The translations under genes and the position numbers were made by a program. Of a stretch of 64,000 nucleotides of DNA, positions 24,256 to 32,853 are shown in pieces. Every line of letters begins with the position of its first letter. Within the stretch, counting starts at the first letter, position 1. This stretch comes from Prochlorococcus sp. AG-402-O21. Lineage in GTDB: Bacteria > Cyanobacteriota > Cyanobacteriia > PCC-6307 > Cyanobiaceae. Under the pieces are notes generated by a model. The model had not been told where the DNA came from, made no database searches, and worked only from the letters and a program-made list of their open reading frames with translations. The DNA lies in assembly GCA_003216375.1 (NCBI GenBank), contig QCIZ01000007.1:1-64000 (forward strand), written 5' to 3'.

Positions 24256-24454
24256 TTACCTTTAGCAGTACACATGTACTAGCAAGAATCAATAGGTAAT
24301 GTCAAGTCATATATTTCAAAGCATCTAAAATATGTCGCATGCAATACCAACAATCGAACAAACATGATGCTCAAACACGATGAATATTTCAAGGATATAA
24401 AGGCTAATTAAAAATAATTAAACGGATAGGTCCACCACAAAACAAAAAAGCAAT

Positions 24455-24697
24455 AAAAAAAGCCCTCATCTCATGAGGGCAAAATAAACTGCTGAAGGAT
24501 CCCCATCACCCAGCTTTTTAAAAATAATAATCAAATCAATCAGATTAGGCAACATTAAAGCACCATATGTTTTATCTCGGGCTTAAATGAACACTATCTA
24601 TAGGGGGGGGGGTTGATTTATACGGGAAATAGGGTTAGAAATAGTATCCCCATCACCCAGACCCGTAGGACACCATACCTAGGGTCTTTTTTATTGG
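24455..24697 (-). ncRNA. Candidate structured RNA, copy 2
   Basis: This is the reverse-strand counterpart of 7846-8091. It starts with the same ~52-bp hairpin block (24646-24697), has the second CTGGGTGATGGGGATC at 24498-24513, and ends in a terminator (GCCCTCATGAGATGAGGGC plus T-run, 24455-24480). The middle differs and carries a G10 run at 24603-24612. The rest of 24256-24970 holds nothing I can identify. Confidence 0.55.
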
Positions 24698-24970
24698 AAA
24701 ACCTTTTATAGAGGGATTTCGTCAATATTAAGCATATAGAAGCTGTGGAAAACTTTTGTTATTTGAATGAATTTGCGAGCCATAAAAATATGTCCTTACC
24801 TAAATCTTCGAAAAGTAGCTTATAAAGGTTTAAAAACGATTAATTGAAAAATCCTTCTCAATTAAGTAAAAAGGTTCTAAATCTTTTAATTGATAGGAAA
24901 AAGACAATTGGGATAAAGAAATTAAATCTATCGAATAAATCCAGTTGAAATCTTTATGTGATTACACAAA

Positions 24971-25831
24971 ATGATTGATCTCAAAAGAAATAGCAAAAAA
25001 GAACCAATTGAAGCCACAGGCCTTCGAAGTCGTAAGTCTTCTCTCTATAAGCCAAATCAACAAGAAGATTTCAAAATTAGTAGAGGTCGTTTCTCAAATT
25101 TTCTGACGTGTCAAAGGTGTTTTTATCTCGATAGGGTAAAAGGCCTTGATCCTCCTGGGACACCAGGTTGGACTCTCAATGAAACCACTGACCTATTACT
25201 AAAAAAAGAATTTGACGATTGCAGACAAAAGCAGGTTCCACACAGAATATTTGCATCTAATGGACTATCTCATGTTGTTCCATTTGATCATCCTGAAATA
25301 GATAACTGGAGAAACTCTCTTCATCGAGGACTAATGCATCGTTACAAGGATACCGGAATAATTTTGACTGGAGGTGTAGACGATATTTGGCAAGACACTA
25401 TTACAAGACAACTAATAATTGTGGATTACAAATCACAAGCAAAAAACGGACGAGTTGATAAGAAAGATTATTTAGAGGATCCTTTTCATGAGGCCTATAA
25501 AATTCAAATGGACTTTTATGCTTACTTACTCTCGGGGATGGGTTTTAGTGTTCATCCAATATCTTATTTTCTAGTTTGTAATGCAAAAAGGGATGAAGAT
25601 GAATTTAATAAGACCATGCGTTTTGATGAATATCTTGTTCCCTACAAATGGAGGAATGATTGGATAGAGAGCCGACTAGATGAAATGGTCACACTAATGA
25701 ATCAATCAGAGATTCCAGAATCAAATCCTTCATGCAAGAACTGCGCCTATGCGGATCAATATTCGAAAATACTATTTTCAGGAAATTCAAGTAAAAAAGA
25801 AATTACACAAGGAACTTTGCCATTATTTTAA
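24971..25831 (+). CDS. PD-(D/E)XK-family nuclease with Cys pairs
   Basis: The 286-aa protein has the RecB/Cas4-like core: GGVDDIW (Asp137), IVDYKS (Asp152, Lys154) and a QMDFYAYLL motif (Gln179). Cysteines at 47 and 50 (CQRC) and at 255 and 258 (CKNC) bracket the core, as in nucleases that hold an Fe-S cluster. No cas1/cas2 or repeats are nearby, so a CRISPR role is not supported. The SRAP gene follows 57 bp downstream, which suggests DNA repair. Confidence 0.8.
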   Translation: MIDLKRNSKKEPIEATGLRSRKSSLYKPNQQEDFKISRGRFSNFLTCQRCFYLDRVKGLDPPGTPGWTLNETTDLLLKKEFDDCRQKQVPHRIFASNGLSHVVPFDHPEIDNWRNSLHRGLMHRYKDTGIILTGGVDDIWQDTITRQLIIVDYKSQAKNGRVDKKDYLEDPFHEAYKIQMDFYAYLLSGMGFSVHPISYFLVCNAKRDEDEFNKTMRFDEYLVPYKWRNDWIESRLDEMVTLMNQSEIPESNPSCKNCAYADQYSKILFSGNSSKKEITQGTLPLF

Positions 25832-25888
25832 GAACGCTAATAGTTTTAAAGATGATTCTGATCAAAAAGCGTCTGAAGGATTAATGGG

Positions 25889-26527
25889 ATGTGCGGAAGA
25901 TATCAGCTATTAACAAAATTTATAAATTTACCAGATCTTTTAAAAAAAGATGTGCCAAGGGGATTGAGTCAAAATTATGAACCACAAATATTAATCAAAC
26001 CAGGTTCTCCAATTCTTGTTCTTAAGAATGAAGGTAAGACACAAACATCCATAATGCTATGGGGGTTTATATCTGAGTGGAGTAAAGACCCTTTTGACAA
26101 CACAAGGCCAAAGCCATTTAACGCGAGATCAGAAAGTGTTGAAGAGAAGAAACTTTTTCGTGCAAGCTGGAGGCATAAGAGATGTTTGATACCAGCCAGT
26201 GGTTTTCTAGAAAAAGGTCACCTAATAGGTAGAAAAGATTCTCAAACTTTCTGGTTAGGAGGACTTTGGAATCGTTGGATGTCTAAAGAAGGATGTGAAC
26301 TAGAGAGCTGTTGTGTGTTAACGACCGAACCAAATGATTTAGTCAAACAATTTCATAATCGTATGCCCGTTATTATTCCAAATGGGCTAGAAGAAGAATG
26401 GATCTCTTCAGTTAAAAATTCTCAAGACCTTAAAGCTTTAAAACCGCTAATGACTAAATGGGACCCAGAAGAATGGACAGCCGAGCCAATAAACAAACCT
26501 AATGCCGACCAATTATCCTTCCTATAA
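25889..26527 (+). CDS. SRAP-family protein (YedK/HMCES type)
   Basis: The 212-aa protein has the catalytic Cys2 in MCGRY (Met removed), NARSES (Asn78, Arg80), IPASGFLEK (Glu108) and FHNRMP (His156). SRAP proteins form a thiazolidine DNA-protein crosslink with abasic sites in single-stranded DNA and so protect replication. Co-directional with the PD-(D/E)XK nuclease. A terminator-like hairpin follows. Confidence 0.92.
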   Translation: MCGRYQLLTKFINLPDLLKKDVPRGLSQNYEPQILIKPGSPILVLKNEGKTQTSIMLWGFISEWSKDPFDNTRPKPFNARSESVEEKKLFRASWRHKRCLIPASGFLEKGHLIGRKDSQTFWLGGLWNRWMSKEGCELESCCVLTTEPNDLVKQFHNRMPVIIPNGLEEEWISSVKNSQDLKALKPLMTKWDPEEWTAEPINKPNADQLSFL

Positions 26528-26540
26528 AATCAAGACAAAA

Positions 26541-26563
26541 AAAAGGCTTATACAAGCCCTTTT
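26541..26563 (+). terminator. Terminator after the SRAP gene
   Basis: AAAAGGCTT, a short loop and AAGCCCTTTT lie just after the SRAP stop. A-rich and T-rich flanks could serve both strands. Confidence 0.55.
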
Positions 26564-26586
26564 ATACATTTTATAAGATCATGACT

Positions 26587-26760
26587 TCAATGATCGTGAT
26601 GCACTTCTGCCGAGCTAGGCATTTCATGGGCAGAAGACAATTTCTTCAATGATTGAGATCCACAAATAGCAGACAGAGCGATAACAACCAAGGATGCAGT
26701 GCTTAACAACTGAAGCACTATCGGGAGATGTGAATTAATTCTTTCTCTAAAGGTAGTCAT
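26587..26760 (-). CDS. Small His-ended membrane protein, 57 aa
   Basis: One helix (PIVLQLLSTASLVVIALSAI) is followed by a tail ending AEVHHDH. The His-rich end could bind metal, but there is no further evidence. The region 26761-27139 upstream shows no convincing gene. Confidence 0.55.
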   Translation of the reverse strand: MTTFRERINSHLPIVLQLLSTASLVVIALSAICGSQSLKKLSSAHEMPSSAEVHHDH

Positions 26761-27139
26761 TTGGGAAGTTAATTAACACTCCATTCAAACAAAAAGAATA
26801 AGCACCGTCCATAGCTTGAATATTATGAACTAAATAGCTAAAAGCAAAAAAATAAGCATAAATAAATTTAGTCCTACTGTTAAGAGTGATGTACTTGGTT
26901 TAACTTCATTAGCCAAAACTAGGGACTCACTCTCTTATTGATTTCTAATTATGACCTAAATATTTAAAAGTCTCATAAGATACATAACTAAAATTAGATA
27001 TTGAAAGAAAGCCCATAAATAAATAAATGTACAATCAAGCCAATGATTAACTCAAAACTACTCATGGCTGAAAAATTAATAAAGCCTAAAACCACTAGAC
27101 ATCAGATATCTGATTAAAATTAGCCAAACAAAATTAATT

Positions 27140-27646
27140 GTGATGGACAGAAATAAAATGGATCTTCCTTCTCTAGACAAGCTTAAAGAATTAGAAAAAA
27201 GCGCAAGAGTAGATGGGAGTGGCATTGAATTTGACTCACTATTAGGACTATGGAAATTTAATTCAGTTTGGAAGCAGGGATCAGATACAGAAGACACGAT
27301 TTCAAGCACTTTGCTACAGGTTCTTTCAGCCAGTCTAGAGTTGAAGAAAGATACACAGAATCCAGAAGAAGAGAAATTTACTATCGCCAACGCAATTAAA
27401 TTTGGATTACTAACCCTGAGATTCAGTGGCTACGCAAATTTAGAAAGGAAGCAGCCATTATTACCCTTTTCTTTTGATTGCATTCAAATAAAACTAGCTT
27501 CATTAACTATTCTAAAGAGATCTCTACCGGCACCGGATCAAAAGAAGAGGCCGTTTTTTGCATTAATAGCTATCGACAAAAATGGTAAGTGGTTGTCTGC
27601 AAGGGGAAAAGGCGGAGGACTTGCCCTATGGGTAAAAGATAAATAA
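27140..27646 (+). CDS. Conserved cyanobacterial-type hypothetical protein, 168 aa
   Basis: LLGLWKFNSVWKQG, LRFSGYANLERKQPLLPFSF and the end SARGKGGGLALWV are strong, ordered motifs with a beta-rich look, recalling PAP/fibrillin-like lipid-associated proteins, although I cannot place it there firmly. No membrane segment. The opposite-strand frame is a shadow. Confidence 0.7.
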   Translation: MMDRNKMDLPSLDKLKELEKSARVDGSGIEFDSLLGLWKFNSVWKQGSDTEDTISSTLLQVLSASLELKKDTQNPEEEKFTIANAIKFGLLTLRFSGYANLERKQPLLPFSFDCIQIKLASLTILKRSLPAPDQKKRPFFALIAIDKNGKWLSARGKGGGLALWVKDK

Positions 27647-27765
27647 GCAATCAGCTTTGAAATAACCTTAGATGTTTTTTTCAGGAAATTCTTCTAAGAA
27701 TATTTTTTAATAAACAAGTCTCGGTAAAAAATTTAAAAACAAAATGTTACTTAGACGTAATGACA

Positions 27766-27978
27766 TTAAGCGATAACTTTATTTCTTAGAGAAATCCTAT
27801 CAATAGAATTTGGATGCTCTCGTACAAATTTATTGAACTCAATAGCTAACTGTCTAGCTTCAAAAGCATCAATGGCATAAAACCCTAATTCATGTCTTTT
27901 GTTAGCTAAATCTCGGTAGCTAACAGCGTATCTTTTGCAGGATGTAATCGGTCTTGAAGACAATTTTTTAAATATCAA
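27766..27978 (-). CDS. Hypothetical protein, 70 aa
   Basis: A basic soluble protein (SSRPITSCKRYAVSYRDLAN, FEARQLAIEFNKFVREHP). It reads like a short phage- or island-type protein. No family recognised. The ~350 bp upstream (27979-28323) contain no supported gene. Confidence 0.5.
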   Translation of the reverse strand: MIFKKLSSRPITSCKRYAVSYRDLANKRHELGFYAIDAFEARQLAIEFNKFVREHPNSIDRISLRNKVIA

Positions 27979-28323
27979 CTATCTACATCCTAAAAACAAT
28001 GAAATAGTTCTGAAAGAAATCTACCGAACAATTTGGGATAGGAAACCGAATAAAAAAAGACATAATGCTTTTGAACAATTAGATGCCAAATAATATCTGA
28101 ACTAAATTCTTGATGAGGATCGTCGCAACGTATTTTAGCTAAATTGCATTTTTAAATTTGTATAAATTTTAAAAGGCTTGAAAATTACAAAGCACCTAAA
28201 TATTCAATTATTAGAAAATCTAATTACATTAATAATTTATACTTTATAGATTTGGTATTTCTCCCTACATACAAACATTAAGTAAAAGGGTAACTTTGAA
28301 AAAATTATTCAATTAATTAAAGT

Positions 28324-28404
28324 TATGACTTTAGATATTTACAAAGCGATTGTTAAAGCCTCCGAGCAAGGGAATTTATGGGGACTCAAACGAACTGATT
28401 ACTA
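28324..28404 (+). pseudogene. Truncated relative of the 44-aa protein at 60450
   Basis: MTLDIYKAIVKASEQGNLWG aligns with PDFYESILEASDKGELWG of 60450-60584, and the following KRTDY aligns with ENSDL, but a stop cuts the frame to 26 codons. Confidence 0.45.
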
Positions 28405-28407
28405 ACT

Positions 28408-28533
28408 ATGTTTAAATTCACCAAATTTAAGTTTATTCAACTCATTATATTATGGAATCTACCAATCCTAATTTTATTTATAGGAATAATCTCAATACCC
28501 ATGGAATTATCTGATTCAATTTCAATTTTTTAA
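28408..28533 (+). CDS. Small membrane protein of the WNLP family, 41 aa
   Basis: The helix IQLIILWNLPILILFIG resembles AKLIVLWNLPALLLLAG in 51173-51283 and AKFLALFCIPALILASG in 60593-60703. It follows the truncated frame by three bases. Confidence 0.55.
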   Translation: MFKFTKFKFIQLIILWNLPILILFIGIISIPMELSDSISIF

Positions 28534-28702
28534 CAACTCAGATCTATACACAAAAATTTTTTTTTGTAGTGACATAATTAATCGATAAATGTAAGCCTTA
28601 AAATCTAGATAAGCACTAGTTTTAAACAGCTTAAATGGCTAGAAATAGTAAAATCTGGTATTTGATCTTTGGCGATTCGATAAGTACACGACCCGTGTTT
28701 GA

Positions 28703-29011
28703 TTAAGCAGCTTTAAACTGAACACTGTTGTCGGTCCATGTCCAAGCAGACTTCTCCATTGTAGATAGATCAACTCTGTGGCTCGCCATCCAGTCTCCAT
28801 TGGCTTCTATAAATTTCTCAATATTCCCCTCTGGGTGCTGATGTATAACAATTATTTTTTGAGGGTCATCATCACTACAGCCTCTGTACAAAGGCTGAAT
28901 ATTAAACTCTCTATGCCTTCTGGAAGCTTCTTTGCTGTCGAAGATTGCAGCCCACTCATCAAAGGTGCTTTCAACCTTAAAAGTAAAAACTGAGGTGACA
29001 GTAGAAGACAT
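28703..29011 (-). CDS. DUF3764-like small protein, 102 aa
   Basis: It has TVTSVFTFKVESTFDEWAAI, FDSKEASRRHREFNIQPLYR and DDPQKIIVIHQHPEG. The same pattern is in 51963-52241, more distantly in 43581-43877, and in a decayed form at 6214-6480. It is probably a ferredoxin-like fold with one exposed acidic face. I assign DUF3764 from memory of the pattern. Confidence 0.7.
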   Translation of the reverse strand: MSSTVTSVFTFKVESTFDEWAAIFDSKEASRRHREFNIQPLYRGCSDDDPQKIIVIHQHPEGNIEKFIEANGDWMASHRVDLSTMEKSAWTWTDNSVQFKAA

Positions 29012-29114
29012 CTAAAATCTTTAATATGGCAAACGATACCCAAACAAAACAAAACTGACTAACAGTTGTTGTAAAAACTAGATAAATAAGAAAACTTTCT
29101 GCTAGAAATAGCTG

Positions 29115-29336
29115 ATGCAGATACCAAGAAAAACCCTAAAACGAGTCATCAACTTAATTGTTGTTCTAATCGTTGCCATTGTTGGGTTCATAAAAGTAAA
29201 GCACCCATTAAGTTATTTAATTGGAGTCCCTGTTACCAGTTGGGTCGTTTATCTTTTATGTAATGCCATGTGCACAGATATTCTTTTTGGAGAAAAATTA
29301 GGTTGTTCAGAAAAAAGTATTTACAAGGAGAACTAA
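29115..29336 (+). CDS. Small membrane protein, 73 aa
   Basis: Two hydrophobic segments (LIVVLIVAIVGFIKV and YLIGVPVTSWVVYLLC) are followed by a Cys-containing C-terminal tail (MCTDILFGEKLGC). Unknown function. Confidence 0.6.
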   Translation: MQIPRKTLKRVINLIVVLIVAIVGFIKVKHPLSYLIGVPVTSWVVYLLCNAMCTDILFGEKLGCSEKSIYKEN

Positions 29337-29492
29337 GCTAACTACGAATTAAAACTTTCTCAATCAGTGAAGAGAACCAGATATCCATAACCTGAAAAGT
29401 ACTTGCAAAGATAAACTCAAGTTAAGATAACGAATTAATCAAATATTACTCTTGATCACTGAACATAAAAAAATGATATTCGCTTTTCTCAG

Positions 29493-30410
29493 TTGGAAAT
29501 AATCTTTCTTTTAGCTGAATTAATACCATGTCTTTTAATAGGCTATTTACTAGGACGATTTAAAAAAGATTTATCCCTAACGATATCCCGTCCTTTAATG
29601 AGCTATGGAATTCCTATCAGCTTGATGGGGATATTACTTAAGTCTGGCCTTGAATTCCCTTTGATACAATCTGCGGCTTTAGCACTGGTAGCTATTGGCT
29701 TTTTAATGACTCTATTAAATTGCCTTCCTGGTATAAAAAACTTAATACCAAACAGATCTCTTCAATTAGGTAGTGCATTCGGAAATACTGGGTATTTCGG
29801 AATACCAGTTTCACTAGCACTGCTTCCAAATCATGCTTTGATTTACAGCATAGGTTTTGACCTTGGTGCGACATTGGTCATTTGGAGTATCGGTCCAATA
29901 CTGCTAACAGATCCTTCAAATGTTTTAAGTTCTAATAGATATTGGCAGAATTTCATAAAAGCAATCTTTAGAAGCCCTGCTGTAAAAGGGCTGATTGGCG
30001 CATTAATTGTTCATTCATCACCATGGAATGTACAAATAACAGCCTTACTATGGATACCTTCAAGGGTTGTAATTGTTTTAGCACTTGTAATAGTTGGAAT
30101 GCGTCTAAGTTGGCTGAGAAAAGCAAATCTCTCAAGAATAAAAATCCAAATAACATCCATAAAAAATGCTTTAATCATGAAACTGGTTGGATTGCCAGTC
30201 ATTATGTTGATCATTTCCTCAGCGATCAGATTACCCAACGTCATGCAAGAGGCTTTAGTACTTCAATCAGCTGCGCCAACAGCAATATCTGTCTTACTAA
30301 TATCCCAAGCAGCGTCAAGAGATGAAGAGGAAGCCACATCGCTTGTTGTCATAAGTACGATCATCGCGCTCATCTCAATCCCTGCTTGGTTGATGATTTT
30401 AAGATTGTAA
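29493..30410 (+). CDS. AEC-family (auxin efflux carrier-like) transporter
   Basis: The 305-aa protein has about ten hydrophobic segments. The start region IPCLLIGYLLGRF, the motif SAFGNTGYFGIPVSLALLP (typical N-T-G-x-x-G-x-P) and the inverted second half ending ISTIIALISIPAWL fit the PF03547 family. Bacterial members move small organic anions such as malonate or malate; the substrate here is unknown. It starts with TTG. Confidence 0.85.
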   Translation: MEIIFLLAELIPCLLIGYLLGRFKKDLSLTISRPLMSYGIPISLMGILLKSGLEFPLIQSAALALVAIGFLMTLLNCLPGIKNLIPNRSLQLGSAFGNTGYFGIPVSLALLPNHALIYSIGFDLGATLVIWSIGPILLTDPSNVLSSNRYWQNFIKAIFRSPAVKGLIGALIVHSSPWNVQITALLWIPSRVVIVLALVIVGMRLSWLRKANLSRIKIQITSIKNALIMKLVGLPVIMLIISSAIRLPNVMQEALVLQSAAPTAISVLLISQAASRDEEEATSLVVISTIIALISIPAWLMILRL

Positions 30411-30473
30411 AAAGTTAACAACTATCGCCTTTTAACTCAGTTTGTCTAAGTTGTAAGAAATACAATTTTTTTA

Positions 30474-30674
30474 ATGACCTCAGCTACAGCAACAAAAGCG
30501 ACAGCAAAGAAAACAGCGGCAGTAAAATCATCAGCAGTAAAATCTCAATCAATTTATTCATCAACCCAATCAAGATTTGCAAGTTCAAAGCTAATTCAAA
30601 ACCTAGGTTCATCTAATGATGGGGTTCAATTCGATTTTTCAAGTTCGTTAAGAACTGCATTTGGAAGGGACTAA
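30474..30674 (+). CDS. Ala/Lys/Ser-rich small protein, 66 aa
   Basis: The N-terminal TATKATAKKTAAVKSSAVKS resembles the basic tails of the H1-like proteins, and the C-terminal half is Ser-rich (GSSNDGVQFDFSSSLRTAFG). It may bind nucleic acid. First of a run of short co-directional genes. Confidence 0.55.
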   Translation: MTSATATKATAKKTAAVKSSAVKSQSIYSSTQSRFASSKLIQNLGSSNDGVQFDFSSSLRTAFGRD

Positions 30675-30680
30675 AAGAAT

Positions 30681-30776
30681 ATGGACCTTTTAAAAACACT
30701 TTTTACAATTGTTATATGTCTAGGTATTGGATGGGCAATCTCAAAAGGGATCATGCTTGGTTTGACTCATATTTAA
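30681..30776 (+). CDS. Tiny membrane protein, 31 aa
   Basis: A single helix (LFTIVICLGIGWAISKGIML) forms nearly the whole frame. It lies six bases after the previous stop. Confidence 0.5.
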   Translation: MDLLKTLFTIVICLGIGWAISKGIMLGLTHI

Positions 30777-30777
30777 T

Positions 30778-30941
30778 ATGCCTGAAGGATGGCATTCTAC
30801 AAATGAAGAACTTGAAGTGATAGAGGGTGCATGGATGCAAGTCAAGGTCGCATTCGAAAAAATAAAAGAGTAAACAACTGCAAAGAAAAATATATTTCAA
30901 ATATGCTTAACGAAATAGCAGATCATTATCAAGAAAATTAA
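30778..30941 (+). pseudogene. Decayed relative of the 54-aa protein at 57548
   Basis: The frame 30778-30873 reads NEELEVIEGAWMQVKVAFEK, matching KEREVMEAVWMQVKGACEK. After the stop, TTAKKN and, in another frame, MLNEIADHYQEN match the remainder (NAKDEHIRKMLKEMADRYY). A stop and a frame change separate the two parts. The first part could still be expressed alone. Confidence 0.55.
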
Positions 30942-31132
30942 TGGCTAAAGAATGGGAACCAAAAGAAGAACATCAAGCAGTTATTGCAAGGAGTATAGAG
31001 TTTATTTCTGATGAATTAGCTGAGTTACAAGAGGCTTTAAGGTGTCCAAATTCATTTATTGTTGAAATAGCTAATAGGGTAGTATCTGAATATAAAACAA
31101 ACCAAATCATCATTAGAAGAGATGAAGAATAA
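30941..31132 (+). CDS. Hypothetical protein, 63 aa
   Basis: A soluble, charged helical protein (EEHQAVIARSIEFISDELAE). Its stop directly abuts the next ATG. Confidence 0.55.
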   Translation: MAKEWEPKEEHQAVIARSIEFISDELAELQEALRCPNSFIVEIANRVVSEYKTNQIIIRRDEE

Positions 31133-31252
31133 ATGGAATTTCTGCAATCACATGATTTAAACCAATTGGGGCTTTGGACCCCTCTTATTGGAGGTATTCT
31201 TCTTTACGTTGGCTTAAATCTAAAAATCACTGAAGTTGATCCTAATGAGTAA
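31133..31252 (+). CDS. Tiny membrane protein, 39 aa
   Basis: MEFLQSHDLNQLG is followed by a helix (PLIGGILLYVGLNL) and an acidic end. No spacer after the previous stop, so probably the same transcript. Confidence 0.5.
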   Translation: MEFLQSHDLNQLGLWTPLIGGILLYVGLNLKITEVDPNE

Positions 31253-31313
31253 TCAATACATAAAAAATGAGTACAACGATAATAAAAGGTTCGATTTATT
31301 AGAATAGTTTGGG

Positions 31314-31505
31314 ATGAAACAAGGAACTCTTGAACTAATCTTTTTTGCTCTGATTTTCTTGAGTCTTCAATTTTGGTGGATAAGGATGACAATTAAAAAT
31401 GGTCGAACTGGAGAAGTAGATAAATGGGGGCAAAAAACAAACCCAAAAAAACTAAATGAATTGGAGAAAGTGAAGCAAGATTTAGAAAAACTTTTTCGAT
31501 CTTAG
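31314..31505 (+). CDS. Small membrane protein, 63 aa
   Basis: An N-terminal helix (LELIFFALIFLSLQFWWI) is followed by a basic and then coiled tail (LNELEKVKQDLEKLF). Unknown function. Confidence 0.55.
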   Translation: MKQGTLELIFFALIFLSLQFWWIRMTIKNGRTGEVDKWGQKTNPKKLNELEKVKQDLEKLFRS

Positions 31506-31534
31506 TTCTCAATACTACTAAAACTCTTTAAATA

Positions 31535-31837
31535 ATGAACTATCAAATTTTGCTTGAAAGCTACGCTGCTGGTGAATGTATTAATAAAGACGAAATATCA
31601 TTACTAGAATTAGAACTTGATTCTCAACTAGAATCTATTAAATTTTCTCGCACTCAAGGTTGTACAGAAAAAGCACCAAAGCACATTTGCGAGGCAGCTC
31701 AAGTTTGCGAAGGCAGTAGTTGGATCACCTGCTTTGCTTCAATACTAGATAAGACCAATCCCCTTTCTTTTGGGAATAAATCAAGAGGAGCAAAAGTCAT
31801 TGATGCACTTCTAGATAACAATTATTTAATGAATTAA
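31535..31837 (+). CDS. Small conserved protein of the APKHIC/SSW family, 100 aa
   Basis: Best-conserved sister of 19343-19624: YAAGECINKDEISLLELEL, APKHICEAAQVCEGSSWI and CFASILDKTNP. It carries five cysteines. Soluble, role unknown. Confidence 0.7.
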   Translation: MNYQILLESYAAGECINKDEISLLELELDSQLESIKFSRTQGCTEKAPKHICEAAQVCEGSSWITCFASILDKTNPLSFGNKSRGAKVIDALLDNNYLMN

Positions 31838-31896
31838 AATAGAAAAAACAATTAACAATTCATAATTAATAGATAAATTATTATTAAACAAATCCA

Positions 31897-32109
31897 ATGA
31901 GCAATAGTGAAAGTCGTGAAGAAAGGAAAAAACATTTTAAAAATCTCTCAAGTGCAGAAAGAAAAATATTGATTAGAAAGAAACTAGAAATGCAAGGTTT
32001 AACAGAGGGAAGCGGTGTGAGGGGAAAGGATCAATCTTCTTACGACAAAGAAGAAATGATAGATTTAATTCTATTAACAAGATGTTTTCAAAAGAATAAA
32101 TTTCAATAA
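31897..32109 (+). CDS. Basic hypothetical protein, 70 aa
   Basis: A highly charged N-terminus (ESREERKKHFKNLSSAERKI) and GVRGKDQSSYDKEEMIDLIL. It may bind nucleic acid. No family recognised. Confidence 0.5.
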   Translation: MSNSESREERKKHFKNLSSAERKILIRKKLEMQGLTEGSGVRGKDQSSYDKEEMIDLILLTRCFQKNKFQ

Positions 32110-32160
32110 CTCATCCAACCAAAATTTGTTTTACGAAGTTAGTCCCTGCAAAATGGTCAT

Positions 32161-32364
32161 ATGAATAAACCTATTAAAAAAAAGAAAATTACCTTTGCAA
32201 GGTTTGCTGTTCGTACTCTTGCTATTTCTGCAAGCACCCTCGCTCTATTTGATTTTCTAAAAGGAGACTATCAAGCTGGAGGGCTTCTAGCACTTGGATG
32301 GTTAACCATCGTGATCGGGGAGAAAAGGATGTTTAATGGGGAAAAGCCAAATGAAGAAACCTAA
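32161..32364 (+). CDS. Small membrane protein, 67 aa
   Basis: A basic start (NKPIKKKKITFARF) is followed by two hydrophobic segments (VRTLAISASTLALFDFL and GLLALGWLTIVIG). Positive-inside topology is likely. Confidence 0.6.
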   Translation: MNKPIKKKKITFARFAVRTLAISASTLALFDFLKGDYQAGGLLALGWLTIVIGEKRMFNGEKPNEET

Positions 32365-32501
32365 GAAAATTTCCAACTGTTAACTATCAATAAATAGATC
32401 TATAAAATTCATTCAGCTTTTATTCTCTATGCCACCATAAAAGAGGTAACAGTATATGAGACTTTAAATATTGAGGTATTTTATTCCACGCCATTAGTTC
32501 T

Positions 32502-32762
32502 ATGAGTGAGACAAAGAAAAATAAGAACTTCAATCTGACAGAAATGAAGTTCAAGTTTAATGATCTATTTACTGGAATTGCATTGATGTTGTGTGCATTT
32601 TTATGTGCGTTTAGCCTTGCACTAATTGCAATAAGGCTAGGGCCAATAGCTAAATGGGCTAATTATCAGACTATTTGTGTTGAACAAGAAAGTTTAAAAT
32701 CTCCAATCGAATGGGCGGTGCGTAAGTGCAATGGAAGGTCAAAAGTTTATCAAGTGAAGTGA
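32502..32762 (+). CDS. Membrane-anchored small protein with two extracytoplasmic Cys, 86 aa
   Basis: A polar start is followed by one long helix (LFTGIALMLCAFLCAFSLAL) and a tail with QTICVEQ..VRKCNGR. The two tail cysteines may pair. A strong terminator follows. Confidence 0.6.
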   Translation: MSETKKNKNFNLTEMKFKFNDLFTGIALMLCAFLCAFSLALIAIRLGPIAKWANYQTICVEQESLKSPIEWAVRKCNGRSKVYQVK

Positions 32763-32797
32763 AGGCAACTCAATTAAAGTTGAGTTGAGGCTTTTTA
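32763..32797 (+). terminator. Terminator after 32502-32762
   Basis: CAACTCAA, a five-base loop and TTGAGTTG lead to GGCTTTTTA. Confidence 0.75.
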
Positions 32798-32853
32798 CTA
32801 TTCAGAAGATAACGTTTTTCGCAAGAACCAATAACATCAAATCAATAGTTTGT

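Noticed and set aside
24971-25831. Cas4-like protein as a sign of a CRISPR system
   Set aside because: No repeat-spacer array or cas1/cas2 seen anywhere in the window.
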